DNA from: Trichobilharzia szidati
Taxonomy: Eukaryota; Platyhelminthes; Trematoda; Strigeidida; Schistosomatidae
Assembly: GCA_944472155.2 (NCBI GenBank)
Contig: OX235272.1
Span: 90,216,020 to 90,280,019, forward strand
Direction: 5' to 3'
Length of the DNA: 64,000 bases
Shown here one piece after another: positions 1-10,226 of this stretch; positions within the stretch are counted from its first letter, which is position 1, and each line of letters begins with the position of its first letter. Both the position numbers and the translations under genes were made by a program. The notes under the pieces are model-generated. The model ran no database searches, had not been told where the DNA came from, and was given only the letters and a program-made list of their open reading frames with translations.

Positions 1-59
1 ACCTACAAATGAATGTCGTCCATCACACTATCTAATTTCTACTTTTCAATTACATTTTG

Positions 60-270
60 AGGTGAAATCCACGTGGCTTGACATCTTCATCCGTTCCGCC
101 TGTATCTGGAACGATGCTTCCTAGATAAGTGAAGGAGGTAACCTCTGATGGAGATTGGTGCTGGTTGCTGTTACGACTCGTTGGTTATCTTCATCACCTC
201 AGTCTTCTCTCTGTTTAACTGGAATCCTATCTTTGCTACTTCTTCAGCTAGTTTCAAGTAAAATAGCCAT
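60..270 (-). mobile_element. RTE-B retrotransposon fragment
   Basis: The minus strand encodes LAEEVAKIGFQLNREKTEVM followed by KITNES and, further on, TDEDVK. This is the segment just after the reverse-transcriptase catalytic motifs in the RTE-B family. It cannot belong to the same copy as 480-2275, because that copy contains the same protein segment. The 3' end is lost within the first 60 bp or beyond the window. Confidence 0.75.
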
Positions 271-480
271 TTCCAGTACATTATGTGATGCAGTGGTGTT
301 AGATCTGAAGAATAAAATAATCCACAACGTGTTTTTTCTTTGGTCTCATAGAAATGCTCAGCGATAGGCTGCAAACCATTTAAAAATATGCACGAGTACA
401 CCTGGAGACCCACAAATATAAGTGAGTGATTATAACAACAAGAACTAAAGAAAATAAGATGCACTGTCTCAGAGGGAAAT
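271..480. other. Unassigned spacer
   Basis: AT-rich sequence between two RTE-B fragments. I see no recognisable coding or structural feature. Confidence 0.4.
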
Positions 481-657
481 TCAGGTAGCCCAGAGATTCA
501 AGCAGGCCGCTGTCATCTCCCCCTTCACATGATCTCCTCCATGTCACTCTTGGGCCAAGTTCAACTCATCGTTTCCTATTTGCGTTCCACTTCAGGTTAT
601 GCCTGGCACATAGTGCCACTTAGTGATGTCCTCAGAGTATGTCCAATGTCCATCTAG

Positions 658-1297
658 GCATTAATGAAAGCAAAACACGTAGTTCAACGAAGAGTCTCTT
701 TTCGGTGGCGAATTCATTTTCTTAGCTGTACAATCGCAAATATATATGTGTTATTTTGTATGTATGTGTACATTAAGTTTGTCAAACAAAAATACAATTG
801 GTTATGGTTTCTTTAACTAAATAGGTGAAGATTGGTAATTGGAGTTACGTGATACAAAATCAGTCAAGAAAATTAGGTGTTGATGAAATTAGGGTAGTAA
901 CAAAGGTGATGAATTGTCACAATCCCAACTCTTACGTAATTTCCTATTATCTACTTTGTTCCTATGTGCATCCTGAGTAAAACTCAATCATTAAACTATC
1001 CATATTATTACATAACTTCTTTTAACAACTGTTTGTGACAACTCATCACCTTTGTTACTACCCTAATTTCATAAACACCTAATTTTCTCGACTGACTTTG
1101 TATTACGTAACTCCAATTACTAATCTTCACCTGTTTAGTTAAAATAACTATAACCAATTGTATTTTTGTTTGACAAACTTAATGTACACATACATACAAA
1201 ATAACACATATATATTTGCGATTGTACAGCTAAGAAAATGAATTCGCCACCGAAAAGAGACTCTTCGTTGAACTACGTGTTTTGTTTTCATTTATGT
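658..1297. repeat. Foldback (inverted-repeat) element inside RTE-B
   Basis: Two near-identical arms of about 265 bp (658-922 and 1034-1297) are reverse complements, separated by a ~110-bp spacer. The arm tips read attaatgaaagcaaaacacg on the left and, in reverse complement, a close match on the right. The flanks both contain tccaat...ccatct, which looks like a target duplication in the RTE-B host. One unit (right arm plus spacer) is homologous to 39235-39480, so this is a dispersed family. No transposase is encoded. Confidence 0.8.
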
Positions 1298-1465
1298 CCA
1301 ATCAATCCATCTCCAATTTCTTCAGCACATTTGTTGAGCAATAAGTTCTTCGTTGGTACGCTGACGACCAGAGTTTCTTTTTCGTAATCTTTTCAGGCAG
1401 TCTATGTGATATTCAGAAAAGGCAGTTGTTGATAAAAGTCTGCAGCAGTCCGTCACAAATGCTTT

Positions 1466-1800
1466 TGTGGTGAGAGCTGTCTACTAGACAAATTGGTAGA
1501 CAGTAATTTACGTCAGTGTTTACCTTCTCAAGATTTGTCGTGAGAAAATATGAACAAAGACTGATTCAAAACCGACCACAGCAGACTTTGTGTAGGCGGA
1601 TGCAGTTAACATATAGAGGATTTGACATTCAAGAAACAGTCACAAATAGATGAAAGATTAACTTTACGTGAGAAACAACCAATCGGAAGACTGTGTTTGT
1701 TTACTTAAATATCCATAGTAATGTACATGAAAATATATAAATATGCGTTGATTTCCTTAATAAATGATCTGTTGTCTGGCCCTTGCCTTCTGTCGTTACA
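1466..1800. mobile_element. Solo LTR, family LTR-1
   Basis: This 335-bp unit starts TGTGGTGAGAG and ends TTACA, giving TG...CA termini. It is flanked by a 4-bp direct repeat cttt (1462-1465 and 1801-1804). It contains a TATA-like aaaatatataaat and a poly(A) signal AATAAA shortly before the end, as expected for U3-R of an LTR retrotransposon. Related units with their own 4-bp duplications occur at 6289, 55882 and 62732. No internal gag-pol is near, so it is a solo LTR. Confidence 0.85.
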
Positions 1801-2275
1801 CTTTTAGCTATATACCAGTCATGTCTCTGAACAATACAGAAATACTGACGCGACATTAGTGTTGAAAGTTCTAATCATGGTTTTTAAGCTGACTGAAGTA
1901 GATTGTTGGACTGATTTCATAGTAATGAAGGACTGTCTTGCTTTTCTGATTCTATCTGTCTTTGACATCTTCATCTGTGCCGTCTGCAGCTGAAGCGATG
2001 CTACCTAGAAAAGTGAAAGAGATGACTTGACTTCCTCCAAATTTCTTCCGGTAGTTGTGAATGGCGGTTGTTGTTGTTGGTAGTTGGGTATCTTCATCAC
2101 CTCTGCCTTCTCCATGTTTACTTGAAGTCCTGTTTTCGCTGCCTACCTCTTCTGCCAACTTCTTGGTCTTCGCCTGTAATTCTTCGATTTTTTGTATTAT
2201 TAGACATAAGTTCACCACGAATTCCAATCCTTCCAGAGTCTGTAGTGACCAAAACCTGCTCATTATCGTCTGAAC

Positions 2276-2798
2276 GCAGAAGATTTATCTCTGAATTCTA
2301 CTTTATAGTTGGCAAAACTTCCTTGAAACATGCGCAATCACGAAACGCTCCAAAGACAAGAAAAAAAGACGATTGTTCTCGATTGATTTTGCGGTTCTCT
2401 TAAACAACAATGACATCAAAAACTCAAAATCACCTCAACAGTACCGTTAGGCAGTTACACAGCCCACTCTAAATGCAAATAAGTATTGGGAATCAAGTAG
2501 AATATTACCAGTAAGGTGGAATCAAAAACTCTGTCAACACGAATCACACACCAATGATTCTTGAGGACAGTCCAAGGTCAGGATGATCTTCATTCACTCA
2601 AACAAAACCACATCATAAAACAGCACATTATCAGAAGAGAAGCACTAAAATAAGAGATTAAACAGGGAGAAAGACAAATAATAAGGATCAAATTAATATA
2701 TGATTTGCAAACATCAGAACAATGATACAGAATCCAGAAGAAAAGAGGATAATGATTGCAAAGTTAGTTGAAATATCCAAATAAGTAAAAAATATTGG
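2276..2798. other. Unassigned AT-rich stretch
   Basis: No coding frame, RNA gene or repeat could be supported here. Confidence 0.4.
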
Positions 2799-3000
2799 TA
2801 TTAGATGGTTGGAGGCAATTGGCGGGAATCCTAGCCTGACCTAGGTTTCGTGCTAGTTGGCACTCATCAGCAAGGTATTTCAGCAACCTTGAGAGAACTC
2901 ATGTCGCTTCTGAGTTTCGAACCCACATCACCCAGCGCTGTTTTCACAGATGTCACCACTGAGCTATTTGGGCTCACGACTGACCTCCTGTAGGACTGTA
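2799..3000 (-). repeat. SINE-3: tRNA-derived SINE with hammerhead ribozyme
   Basis: On the minus strand the unit begins with a tRNA-like head. It has an A-box-like tagctcagtggtgac and a B-box gtgggttcgaaactc, the pattern of an RNA polymerase III promoter. It then has a complete hammerhead core: CTGATGA (2864-2870), helix II GTGC/GCAC (2860-2863 with 2850-2853, loop CAACTA), and GAAA (2846-2849). Helix III is a palindrome-like ACCT/AGGT ending in GTC, and helix I is partly decayed (CCTTG against AGG). A second copy with the same layout is at 17797. Confidence 0.8.
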
Positions 3001-3014
3001 CTTGATATTTTTGA

Positions 3015-3095
3015 TTGGTGCCGACTGAATTCTATCAGTCAAGTTTGCAATGTGACCACCATTCTAAGTGGCTGGTCATCACGGTGCACTTTGAA
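3015..3095 (-). repeat. SINE-3-associated segment
   Basis: This stretch contains gaattctatcagtc and catcacggtgcac. It is homologous in reverse complement to 18005-18078, which lies on the other side of the second SINE-3 copy. The position relative to the SINE is therefore permuted between the two loci. Confidence 0.6.
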
Positions 3096-3304
3096 TTGTT
3101 GATTGGACCGTTCAGGAGGGATTTCTCAAATAATTTTCCGTTACAGAGTCTTGTTAACGCCCCCAACGTATCAATCTCTTCTCATTCCTTATGGCTTGTC
3201 ACATGATCCAGTTCACCACAATCAGAAACATCATCGGTGATGATAGGCTGATCTGTCTTACTCTGCTATTTTCTTGAGTCCATGTATATATATACATATA
3301 AATA

Positions 3305-3668
3305 TATTCACCAGTTGAACAAATGGTGACTCACTGACCCTTCTCAATAATACCTTTAATGTTCTATGAAGTATAAAATATGGTTTTCTATGAGTAGTAA
3401 AAAGAGAACGAAAACATAGTTTTCAAGAGTACAGCATAACCTCAAAGCTATTAAACAGCAATGGTGTAAACTACTCTCTACCAAAGACACAAGTTCTCTA
3501 TTCAACAAAGCAAATAAAGAGTTATATTGAGAAAATCAATAAAAAGTACAAAGAATGAGTTAAAATAGACTTAGACAAACATGTACATCAAAACACTGAA
3601 TACAAATGACTACTGTTTTCATCATTATGAGGAACTCATACTTAGTAGTGTGTATGGCTTTGTAGTGT
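3305..3668. repeat. Dispersed repeat DR1 (copy 1)
   Basis: About 360 bp, beginning attcaccagttgaacaaatgg with a TA-rich run just before it, is closely similar in the same orientation to 63630-64000. Long exact blocks are shared, for example tatggttttctatgagtag. The identity is unknown. A minus-strand frame is shared in part by both copies (FVQLVNNT in the right-hand copy), but no family was recognised. Confidence 0.8.
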
Positions 3669-4555
3669 ACATTCCAGAGTTAAAGGCTTTGTTTTAATTT
3701 TTTCCTGCACGTACTGGCTCCAAGGTCATTTAACGTTTTTTCGCTTCTCTGTCCATGCGCACATTCCTAGAGTCATATCCGTTAAATAAGTTCTAGACCC
3801 TTACACTTAGACCGTCTTTACCTTTTGTATTTTACTCAAATATACGCTATACCTGAGTACTTTTTCTTTAATAAGCACATCTTTTCAATTAACTTTTTGT
3901 CGTCAGTACTTACAGATTAGGTAGAGTACTGAATTATTGGGTGACATGGGTGAATTGTGTTTAGTAAGGACTGATTAGAGTGTAGCTAATCAACAGCACT
4001 ACTACTAGTATCTTTACAGCTTCTTGTCAGTGAACTCCTTGTTGGCTAAATCACTTAGTTTCTTCTTAATCTACTGCTTATTCCTTTTACCATGCTGAGA
4101 ATATTGATAAGTTATCGCGCAAACAAGATAACCATTTGATTCCAATCAGAATTTGATGCAATAACATCAAGTTTCTTGAGGTTTACAGCTTTGAAAATAA
4201 TTTTCAGATCATCATTAAAGTAAGAACTTGAGTTGTACTTCAAAGTAGAACACATCATGAACAGATACCACTTAGAAAACATTTGGAAATCAGAATGTGA
4301 TATTGAGACTGTTCCCTTTCCAGTTTAACACCTCAAGGGGACTATTTTATCTTATGTATATTATAATGGTGCACAAGTTGTTCCTCACCAATGAAATAAA
4401 TTTTAGTTCCCAATATATTTTATTGTGTGTAAAACGCTATCAGCGGTTGACTTGAAATTTACATTTTAAATAACAGTTATTATTATAATTTGTTAGAAAA
4501 ATTGCCTGTAAGTAGCAGCTCATATTTTCTAGACACCTGGTTATAAATTCTAAAC
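3669..4555. other. Unassigned stretch, possibly more of DR1
   Basis: No gene or known repeat recognised. DR1 may continue into the first part, but its second copy leaves the window at 64000, so this cannot be checked here. Confidence 0.35.
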
Positions 4556-5115
4556 TAGGAGACGAAGTAGCTAGGGCAGTCACCTCTTCTTGTATCTGTC
4601 AATTCACCTGTAATTGTTAAACCATTTATAGTGACCGGTACTTTAACAATTCAGTTTTCGAACCTTGGGAACACCTACTGGCGTGGATAAATGAAAGTGT
4701 AGATAAAACCATCAGCTGATCGATATTAGATCATCTTATCCAAACAGGTCATAAAACTAATGCTGAAGAATCTTTTTCCATCACCTGCGAAGCAACAAAT
4801 AGATTTTCAAAAGTGCCTAGGCTTCGAATACTCCAAACAGAAGAGGCCATTTAAATTCGTTTAAAACCAATGGAGCTCTGTGTGCAAAAGAAGTATGTCC
4901 AGCCATTATTGCTAACCTAGCCTACTGTCGAACCTGTAAGTTCAAAAATTCTCTGTTACTTCCCTAAATTTATCTGATATTCAGTTTAGTATTGTTATTT
5001 TAATGCATATTATCTCTCTCTTACTGATGTTTTTGAAATGTAATCATCTGTCGATACTATTGATTCAGTGTAATTTAAAACAGCATTAATGTTGTTAATA
5101 ACAATAATTCTTTCA
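4556..5115 (+). mobile_element. PLE-C Penelope-like element, 3' end fragment
   Basis: Fragments of the GIY-YIG endonuclease end and 3' UTR of a Penelope-like element. The segment cacctcttcttgtatctgtc matches the start of the GIY-YIG region, and caaaagaagtatgtccag matches the conserved C-terminal LCVQKKYVQP-type tail seen intact at 60108-60431. The UTR that follows matches 57850-58045 closely. Frames are broken, so it is a dead copy. RTE-B is inserted after 5115 and the PLE tail resumes at about 5766. Confidence 0.7.
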
Positions 5116-5765
5116 TGATTTATTATTATTATTGTTCCCTTGGGTTCCTAGTGGAACATAGGGCTTCAACTGCACATCTCCACTTGCTTCCGTCTTCTGC
5201 TGTACTTTTCACCTGCATCCATTTTAGTCCATACTGTTTCAACTCTTCTTCACACGATCTCCTCCATGTCACCCTTGGACGTCCCACTCGCCGATTCCCT
5301 TTCGGGTTACACTCGAGCACTGGCCTGACGCGCGATGTCACCCAGCGGCCTCCTCAGCGAGTGTCCAATCCATCTCCACTTTCTCCTGCATATTTGTTGG
5401 ACGATTGGTTCTTGTTTTGTTCGTTCCCATAGTTTCTTCTTGGTGATTCTTTCCGGACATCTGATCTTCAGTATAGAACGAAGACAGTTGTTGATAAAGG
5501 CCTGCAACCTGTTGGAAATATTCTTGATGACCCGCCAAGTTGCTGATCCGTATAGGAGAACTGACTTGACGTTTGTATTGAAAATCCGAATTTTGTTGTT
5601 GATGCTGAGTGACGAAGATTTCCAGATTGGTTTCAGGTTGATGAATGTGTTTCTCGCCTTCCTGATTCTCGATTTGACATCCTCGTCTGTCCGTTTCTCC
5701 TGTAGTTGAGACAATGCTCCCTACCTAGCTAAGTGAATGAAATAACCTCTTTCAAATCCATCCCG
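5116..5765 (-). mobile_element. RTE-B retrotransposon, 5'-truncated copy
   Basis: On the minus strand this encodes the end of the RTE-B reverse-transcriptase ORF: TDEDVKSRIRKARNTFINLK, NTNVKSVLLYGSATW, CLRSILKIRCPERI, KWRWIGHSLRRP and, after a frameshift, RVGRPRVTWRRSCEEE with the terminus ALCSTRNPRE. A short (ATT)n run at 5121-5136 is the 3' tail. It is severely 5' truncated, as is usual for RTE elements. It is inserted in the 3' tail of the PLE-C copy: the PLE sequence ttatggtcatataaatg continues at about 5770. Confidence 0.85.
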
Positions 5766-5860
5766 TTGATTATGGTCATATAAATGCAGAATTCGATAAC
5801 GAATTTATCGAAAATAATATTCTTTGTTCATCAGTCACTCTTCTGAAATCCATATATCGG
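5766..5860 (+). mobile_element. PLE-C tail, continued after RTE-B insertion
   Basis: The sequence ttatggtcatataaatgcag...gacgaatttatcg-like matches 58338-58395 and, in reverse complement, the uninterrupted copy near 13430-13480. This shows that 4556-5115 and this piece are one element split by RTE-B. Confidence 0.65.
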
Positions 5861-6284
5861 GATCTACAACCAATTAATATAACTGATTATGTTCATTGAA
5901 TACTGCATAGCCTCATAAGTTTCAAGCTTTGAATGTCTCTTCTTTTTGCTACAACTAGGATATATTCAGCACTCAATATAAAGTAACCTGTAAGATGAAT
6001 GTTTGAAAGATGACCAATCTAATTATATCTGGTGTTGCTGAGCTCTCATAGGCTCTATGGTTCAATTGAGAAGCTTTCATTACCTATCTAGACACCACAC
6101 TTCTTCACAACTTCAATATTCAGTGAGCTTTCGGAATTCTCCATGGATGAAATAACAGTCTCATCTCATTACTCTCAGTCTGATTGACTGTCACTGAATA
6201 TTTCCATTAAGATTGTGTCATTTTGTATTGATTCTGATCATTTCATCGACCCAATATTTGGTTGTCTGAGAAAGACACAGACTA
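5861..6284. other. Unassigned stretch
   Basis: No supported feature between the PLE-C tail and the solo LTR. Confidence 0.35.
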
Positions 6285-6288
6285 GTGG

Positions 6289-6647
6289 TGTGGTGAGAGC
6301 TGTCTGCAAGCCAAATATTGTAGACAGTAGTTTAAGTCAATAATACGTCCTGAATTGGGGTCATGAGAAAAAACAGTAACAAAGCTTAACCTTGAGGAAC
6401 TCAACAACTAATCACAGCAAACTCAACGTGTGCAAATACGAATCGCAGATATATGGCTTAACTTTCTGAGAAATGTTCACAAGCAGTCCAGAATACCCTT
6501 CAGCAAGAAAACAACCAGTCAGAAGACGTTGCTTCTCTGCTAACAATAATAATGTACGCTAATAATAAAATACGTAAAAATGTATAAAAATCTGTTGATT
6601 TTCTCAATAAACAATGTTTTGCTTGGTCCTTGTCTTCTGTCGTTACA
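6289..6647. mobile_element. Solo LTR, family LTR-1 (second subfamily)
   Basis: This 359-bp unit begins TGTGGTGAGAGCTG and ends GTCGTTACA, with an AATAAA near the 3' end. The flanking tetranucleotides are gtgg (6285-6288) and gtag (6648-6651), a 4-bp duplication with one mismatch. The interior is closest to the copy at 55882 and diverges from those at 1466 and 62732, so two subfamilies share the same ends. Confidence 0.8.
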
Positions 6648-6696
6648 GTAGTAGTGTAGTATAGAGGATGCCGCCTTCATCTTTATATCCATGAAC

Positions 6697-7582
6697 ATAA
6701 ACTAGCAGTCAAAATACATGACGTAAATTCATTCAGATTGATTCTCGAGGACAGGTGTGGATATCAATCTAGCTGGGAAAATGTGGGAATCATTGTGTGT
6801 GTGTGGGGGGGGGATACGAAGAATGCCAACGAATTCCTAGAAACTTGGTACTCAGATTAATTCACTACTAACAGACATGTACTACTTTCAATTCATTTTG
6901 GATTTTCCCGTTGACTGATTGAACTGAAACGTTCAGCCTCTGTTAACATGTCTGTTCCTAATCACTATTCACCAAATTATTTCAAGTCAGATCCTCAGAC
7001 CCCGTTGAAGCATCTACATTAGGAGCCAACATGTCAACAGAGACCGAACATTTCAGTCCAATCAGTCACCGTGAAAATCCAAACTGATACCAGTTGCCCA
7101 AGAGGTAGATGTCATGGCCCAATTATTCTAGTGGATAGCGATTCGACGTTTGAAACGATGAATACTGGGTCCAAGCCCCAGTGGGAACACCATCGCTCAC
7201 TGGTGAATGCAGGTACATCCATATGACGAGTCCCAAATAAAGTGAAATGTATATCCCGTTTCCCACTGCTAGTCACCACCTACCAAATTAACAGAAGTGT
7301 GGATACTGATCATAATTATTAATCAATAAGGAATAAGTCATTTGTCAGGTTATTGAAGTCATCAATATCAGAACGAAAGCATCTATTCTTTTCTTTAAGA
7401 AAATCTACAAGTATAACTAATCACTCTCATAGTCACCAGAAAAGACTGATGTCTCAGGAATTCCTTAGTATTCTAGGTGCTCCAATGATTCCCACATTTT
7501 TCCAGTTCAACTGATTTCTGCAGCTGTCCTCGTGAGGTGATATGAACGAATCTATGTCACGTCTTTTGACTGCTGGTTTATA
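6697..7582. repeat. Inverted-repeat element enclosing an Sm-alpha-like SINE relic
   Basis: The left arm (6697-6795, with aaactagcagtcaaaa and tgtgggaatcattg) and right arm (7482-7582, with ccaatgattcccaca and ttttgactgctggttt) are reverse complements over about 100 bp. Weaker similarity extends inward. A second, inner inverted repeat pairs 6897-6951 with 7028-7083. Between lies a SINE relic (7090-7270). No transposase is visible, so this is a non-autonomous foldback or MITE-like unit, or two inverted repeats that collided. Confidence 0.65.
7090..7270 (+). repeat. Sm-alpha-like SINE relic with decayed hammerhead
   Basis: The sequence has a tRNA-like head (A-box-like ctagtggatagcg, B-box-like gggtccaagcccc). 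It is followed by ATGACGA-GTCC-CAAATA-AAGT-GAAA at 7223-7247. This resembles the hammerhead known from schistosome Sm-alpha repeats (CTGATGA-GTCC-loop-GGAC-GAAA), but with the first C lost, CTGATGA altered and helix II weakened. It is almost certainly inactive. Confidence 0.55.
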
Positions 7583-7944
7583 ACAGTGGATAAAAAGTTG
7601 GAAGCGACATACTCACTAACATTCAGAAGCAGAGCACAAACGACGGTAGAAACACTCAATCGGTAATAATAATAATAATAATAGAAATCATGATATAAGA
7701 GGAACAATCAAGTTCACACTACTAAAGCAGATAAGCTGCTCGGGACTACCGAATACCCTCTTTTAAAGTGGCGCCTCTTTTTCCAAGACCTGGGTTGCTT
7801 ACTAGAGCGCTTATCGTTAGGTGACTACGAAAATTTTCAGTAACCAATGTGAATAAGTACCGCAGTCACACCTCGCTAACATGTCATCTAAACAGTTTAC
7901 AGTTCCAACATTCTTAACAGAATATTACACAGTTTTATTAAAAA
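7583..7944. other. Unassigned stretch with short (AAT)n
   Basis: Contains an (AAT)n microsatellite at about 7665-7682; otherwise nothing recognised. Confidence 0.4.
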
Positions 7945-8200
7945 GTTTTTATTCCTCCACATTCCCAGTGGAACATGGGGCTTCAAACTAGAAGCTTGAA
8001 GTTTCTGTAGCAGTGATGATTATTTTTACAGGATGGGGTTGCTAGCCTCATGCCCAGTCCTCCCTTTCTACCAGTCTTATTACTGGCTTACCGAGGCAAA
8101 CGAGTGCGTCGGCCGGGGATCGAAACCCGGACTACCTGCGTGGTTGGCGAGCACTCTACAGCTGTGTCACCGACGCACAAACATTACTAGGGTGAGGCGC
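7945..8200 (-). repeat. SINE-2: tRNA-derived SINE
   Basis: Read on the minus strand, the head contains the tRNA-like block ending ggtttcgatccccggccgac. The body contains ggctagcaacccc-like sequence and the 3' end reads ttccactgggaatgtggagg. The same order is seen in the plus-strand copy at 35160. Some diagnostic positions have decayed. Confidence 0.7.
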
Positions 8201-8434
8201 ATACATGTAGCACACAGCCTTCTTCAAACCTTGCACACTACCATTAGGTTGCGTACTATCATACTGCCCTTGGAGGATATGGCAACAAAAGTCACGAGAA
8301 CATCATCAAAACATATGTCAAGTTAGGTTGGGGTTATTAAAAATTACTCCTATTCAAACATCTTACAGTTGAAATTTCAACAACAGCTTACGTGACAACA
8401 TCCCATTCTCATTAACTTGACTGTCTAACATTTA

Positions 8435-8825
8435 CTGGTCTGACCACGAGTTGATATCAGTTAGAAAATTATTGGAAAACATGGGAGTACTGGACAACTA
8501 TTTCGTCCCGGTCCAGAACTCTTCACAGGACGCACCAGGGTTCGGACCCAGGACCTCTCGGTTACAAGGCGAGGTCGTAGACAATTCAGCCACTGGGACC
8601 GGGTTCAATGGCCCATGAATTTCAGCTCCTGCCAGCTCTCGATATGTTTAACGCAACCACCAGCCGATGTCACAGGCGGTAAAAGTGATCTCTTACCCAA
8701 TTTGGTGAACCCCGTTGCTTTCTACTTCTCTCTAGAACTCTAGTTAACTCCCAGAATACAACCAGTCATGCTAGAGAGCATCAGATTAATTATCAAGTAT
8801 TGATTAGGATTTCACAAGTAGAATT
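8435..8825 (-). repeat. SINE-1: tRNA-derived SINE with hammerhead-like core
   Basis: Minus-strand order: B-box-like gggttcg region near 8530-8545, then TGTGAAGA...GACGAAA (altered first hammerhead box, intact GAAA), then the family 3' part tctaactgatatcaact. The tRNA-like A-box ccagtggctgaattgt lies at about 8585-8600. One of about ten SINE-1 units in the window. Confidence 0.7.
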
Positions 8826-9461
8826 GTTAGCATCACAAAAACTATTTTATCTGTTTTTTTCCAATATATTTATATTTCTTTAGTATAATCCAACTGCATT
8901 ATAATCTAGATCAATGTACATGTTTTTCTGCACTTGAATAGAGTATGTAAGAAAGTAGTTGGAAGTATATTTATTACATTACTTACCTGATTTATTGATT
9001 TTTTATTGATTACAGTTTGAATGTTAAAACATGCATAGACTTATACCTACCTACCTATCTATCTATCTGTCTAATCTATCTATCTGTCTATCTGCATGCA
9101 TATGCACTAATTATTCTATCACACTTCATAACACATACAATAATAAAACACTAAAATGTAAGGTAAATTGTTTAGTTTCTATATTTATTCTACACACATA
9201 CACTTAACACTGAAATGAATGAAAATCATTTCAACGACCTATTGATTTTTTTTTACCAAAATAGATTAATTTAAAAATAAACACGCAGGACTGGAGTAAG
9301 TAAGTGTGAGTACTATTTAAATACAAACAAACGGAAAGAGTGTAACTGCAGTGTTGTGTTAGTTAAAACAGTTTTTTCACATATTATAAACACTTTGCGT
9401 ATACACAAGACAGAAGTACATTAGATGCTGCTGTTGTATTACATCACATAATATTGTTTCC
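8826..9461. repeat. Unassigned stretch with (CTAT)n-type microsatellite
   Basis: A ctatctatct/gtctatct tract lies at about 9046-9100. The remainder is AT-rich with no supported gene. Confidence 0.5.
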
Positions 9462-10226
9462 TGTTTAGACAAAGGAGATCAATATGTTCAGGGTACCTAC
9501 CTTGACTACACATCCACTTTTGACGACTATGTACCCGGAAGTCTTCTGTTAAATAAACTTCCCTTGACACAAACCGAATCCTGGACAGTTAACTGGCTGT
9601 ATTCTTATTTCTCGAATAGAATGCTGTATACTGTACATAAAAGGAAATCTTCCTCCGCCTTCCTCTCACTGAAGCTGAAGTTCCTCAAGGTGCTCCTCTT
9701 TTTCCTTTCTTCCTGCATGACTTGCCTCTTTCGGATGAAATCAACTTCGTTAAAAAGGCTGATGATCTAACTGTCTCGCTGTCTGTTACTTCCCGATCTG
9801 ACTGTTTCAAAATTAACTGCTTTTTGTAGGACATGTGTCAGTGATCTAAGCTAGATGGCTTTACGTTAAATCCCCCTGTGTATCAGACAGTTACTTCCAC
9901 CTTCAAACATAAACATGGTCCACACAAACTTGTTCGCATACAGGTCACTGAAATAGAAAGTAAAGTCAAGCATAAAATACCTTGGAATAGTTCTATCCTC
10001 TTACCATTCTTGGTCATCCCATATCTTATTGATTCCTTTGAAAATGTTCCGTCTAACCTTCTACACTAAGAAGTTAAGACAATCAGGTAGGAATCATTCA
10101 GCCTCTACGTTTACAGTTTGTTAACTCATGAATTTTATCTATTGTCCTTCATTGCTCCCCTAGTCTTAGTCTTTTCTAGGCTACTCACACAGGACCATAT
10201 TATATTGTGAAGGTTATCAGTAGGTC
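9462..10226 (+). pseudogene. CR1/SR1-like non-LTR retrotransposon, broken copy 1
   Basis: Plus-strand frames read ESWTVNWLYSYFSNRML, a CR1-clade reverse-transcriptase segment. After frameshifts, TVSLSVTSRSDCFKIN follows the expected ADDL motif C, and FKHKHGPHKLV and FYTKKL-like pieces come next. The order is that of the fingers/palm end of a CR1 reverse transcriptase (SR1 of S. mansoni is of this clade; assignment from memory). Many frameshifts make it a pseudogene. It is followed head-to-tail by a second copy. Confidence 0.65.

Larger units (their letters stand above)
480..2275 (-). mobile_element. RTE-B retrotransposon copy, split by two later insertions
   Basis: Three minus-strand pieces of one degraded RTE-B 3' half lie in the correct order: 1801-2275 (a decayed post-catalytic segment that includes TKKLAEEV), 1298-1465, and 480-657 (the RWIGH/CEEE-like end). 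Each piece resumes where the previous one stops relative to the intact copies at 5116-5765 and 47964-49175. The interruptions are a foldback element (658-1297) and a solo LTR (1466-1800). The frame has many stops, so the copy is dead. The final ~130 bp and the (AAT)n tail are missing. Confidence 0.75.

Noticed and set aside
7660..7685. CRISPR-like or functional array at short AAT, TA and CTAT tracts
   Set aside because: These are simple microsatellites in a eukaryotic genome, without spacers.
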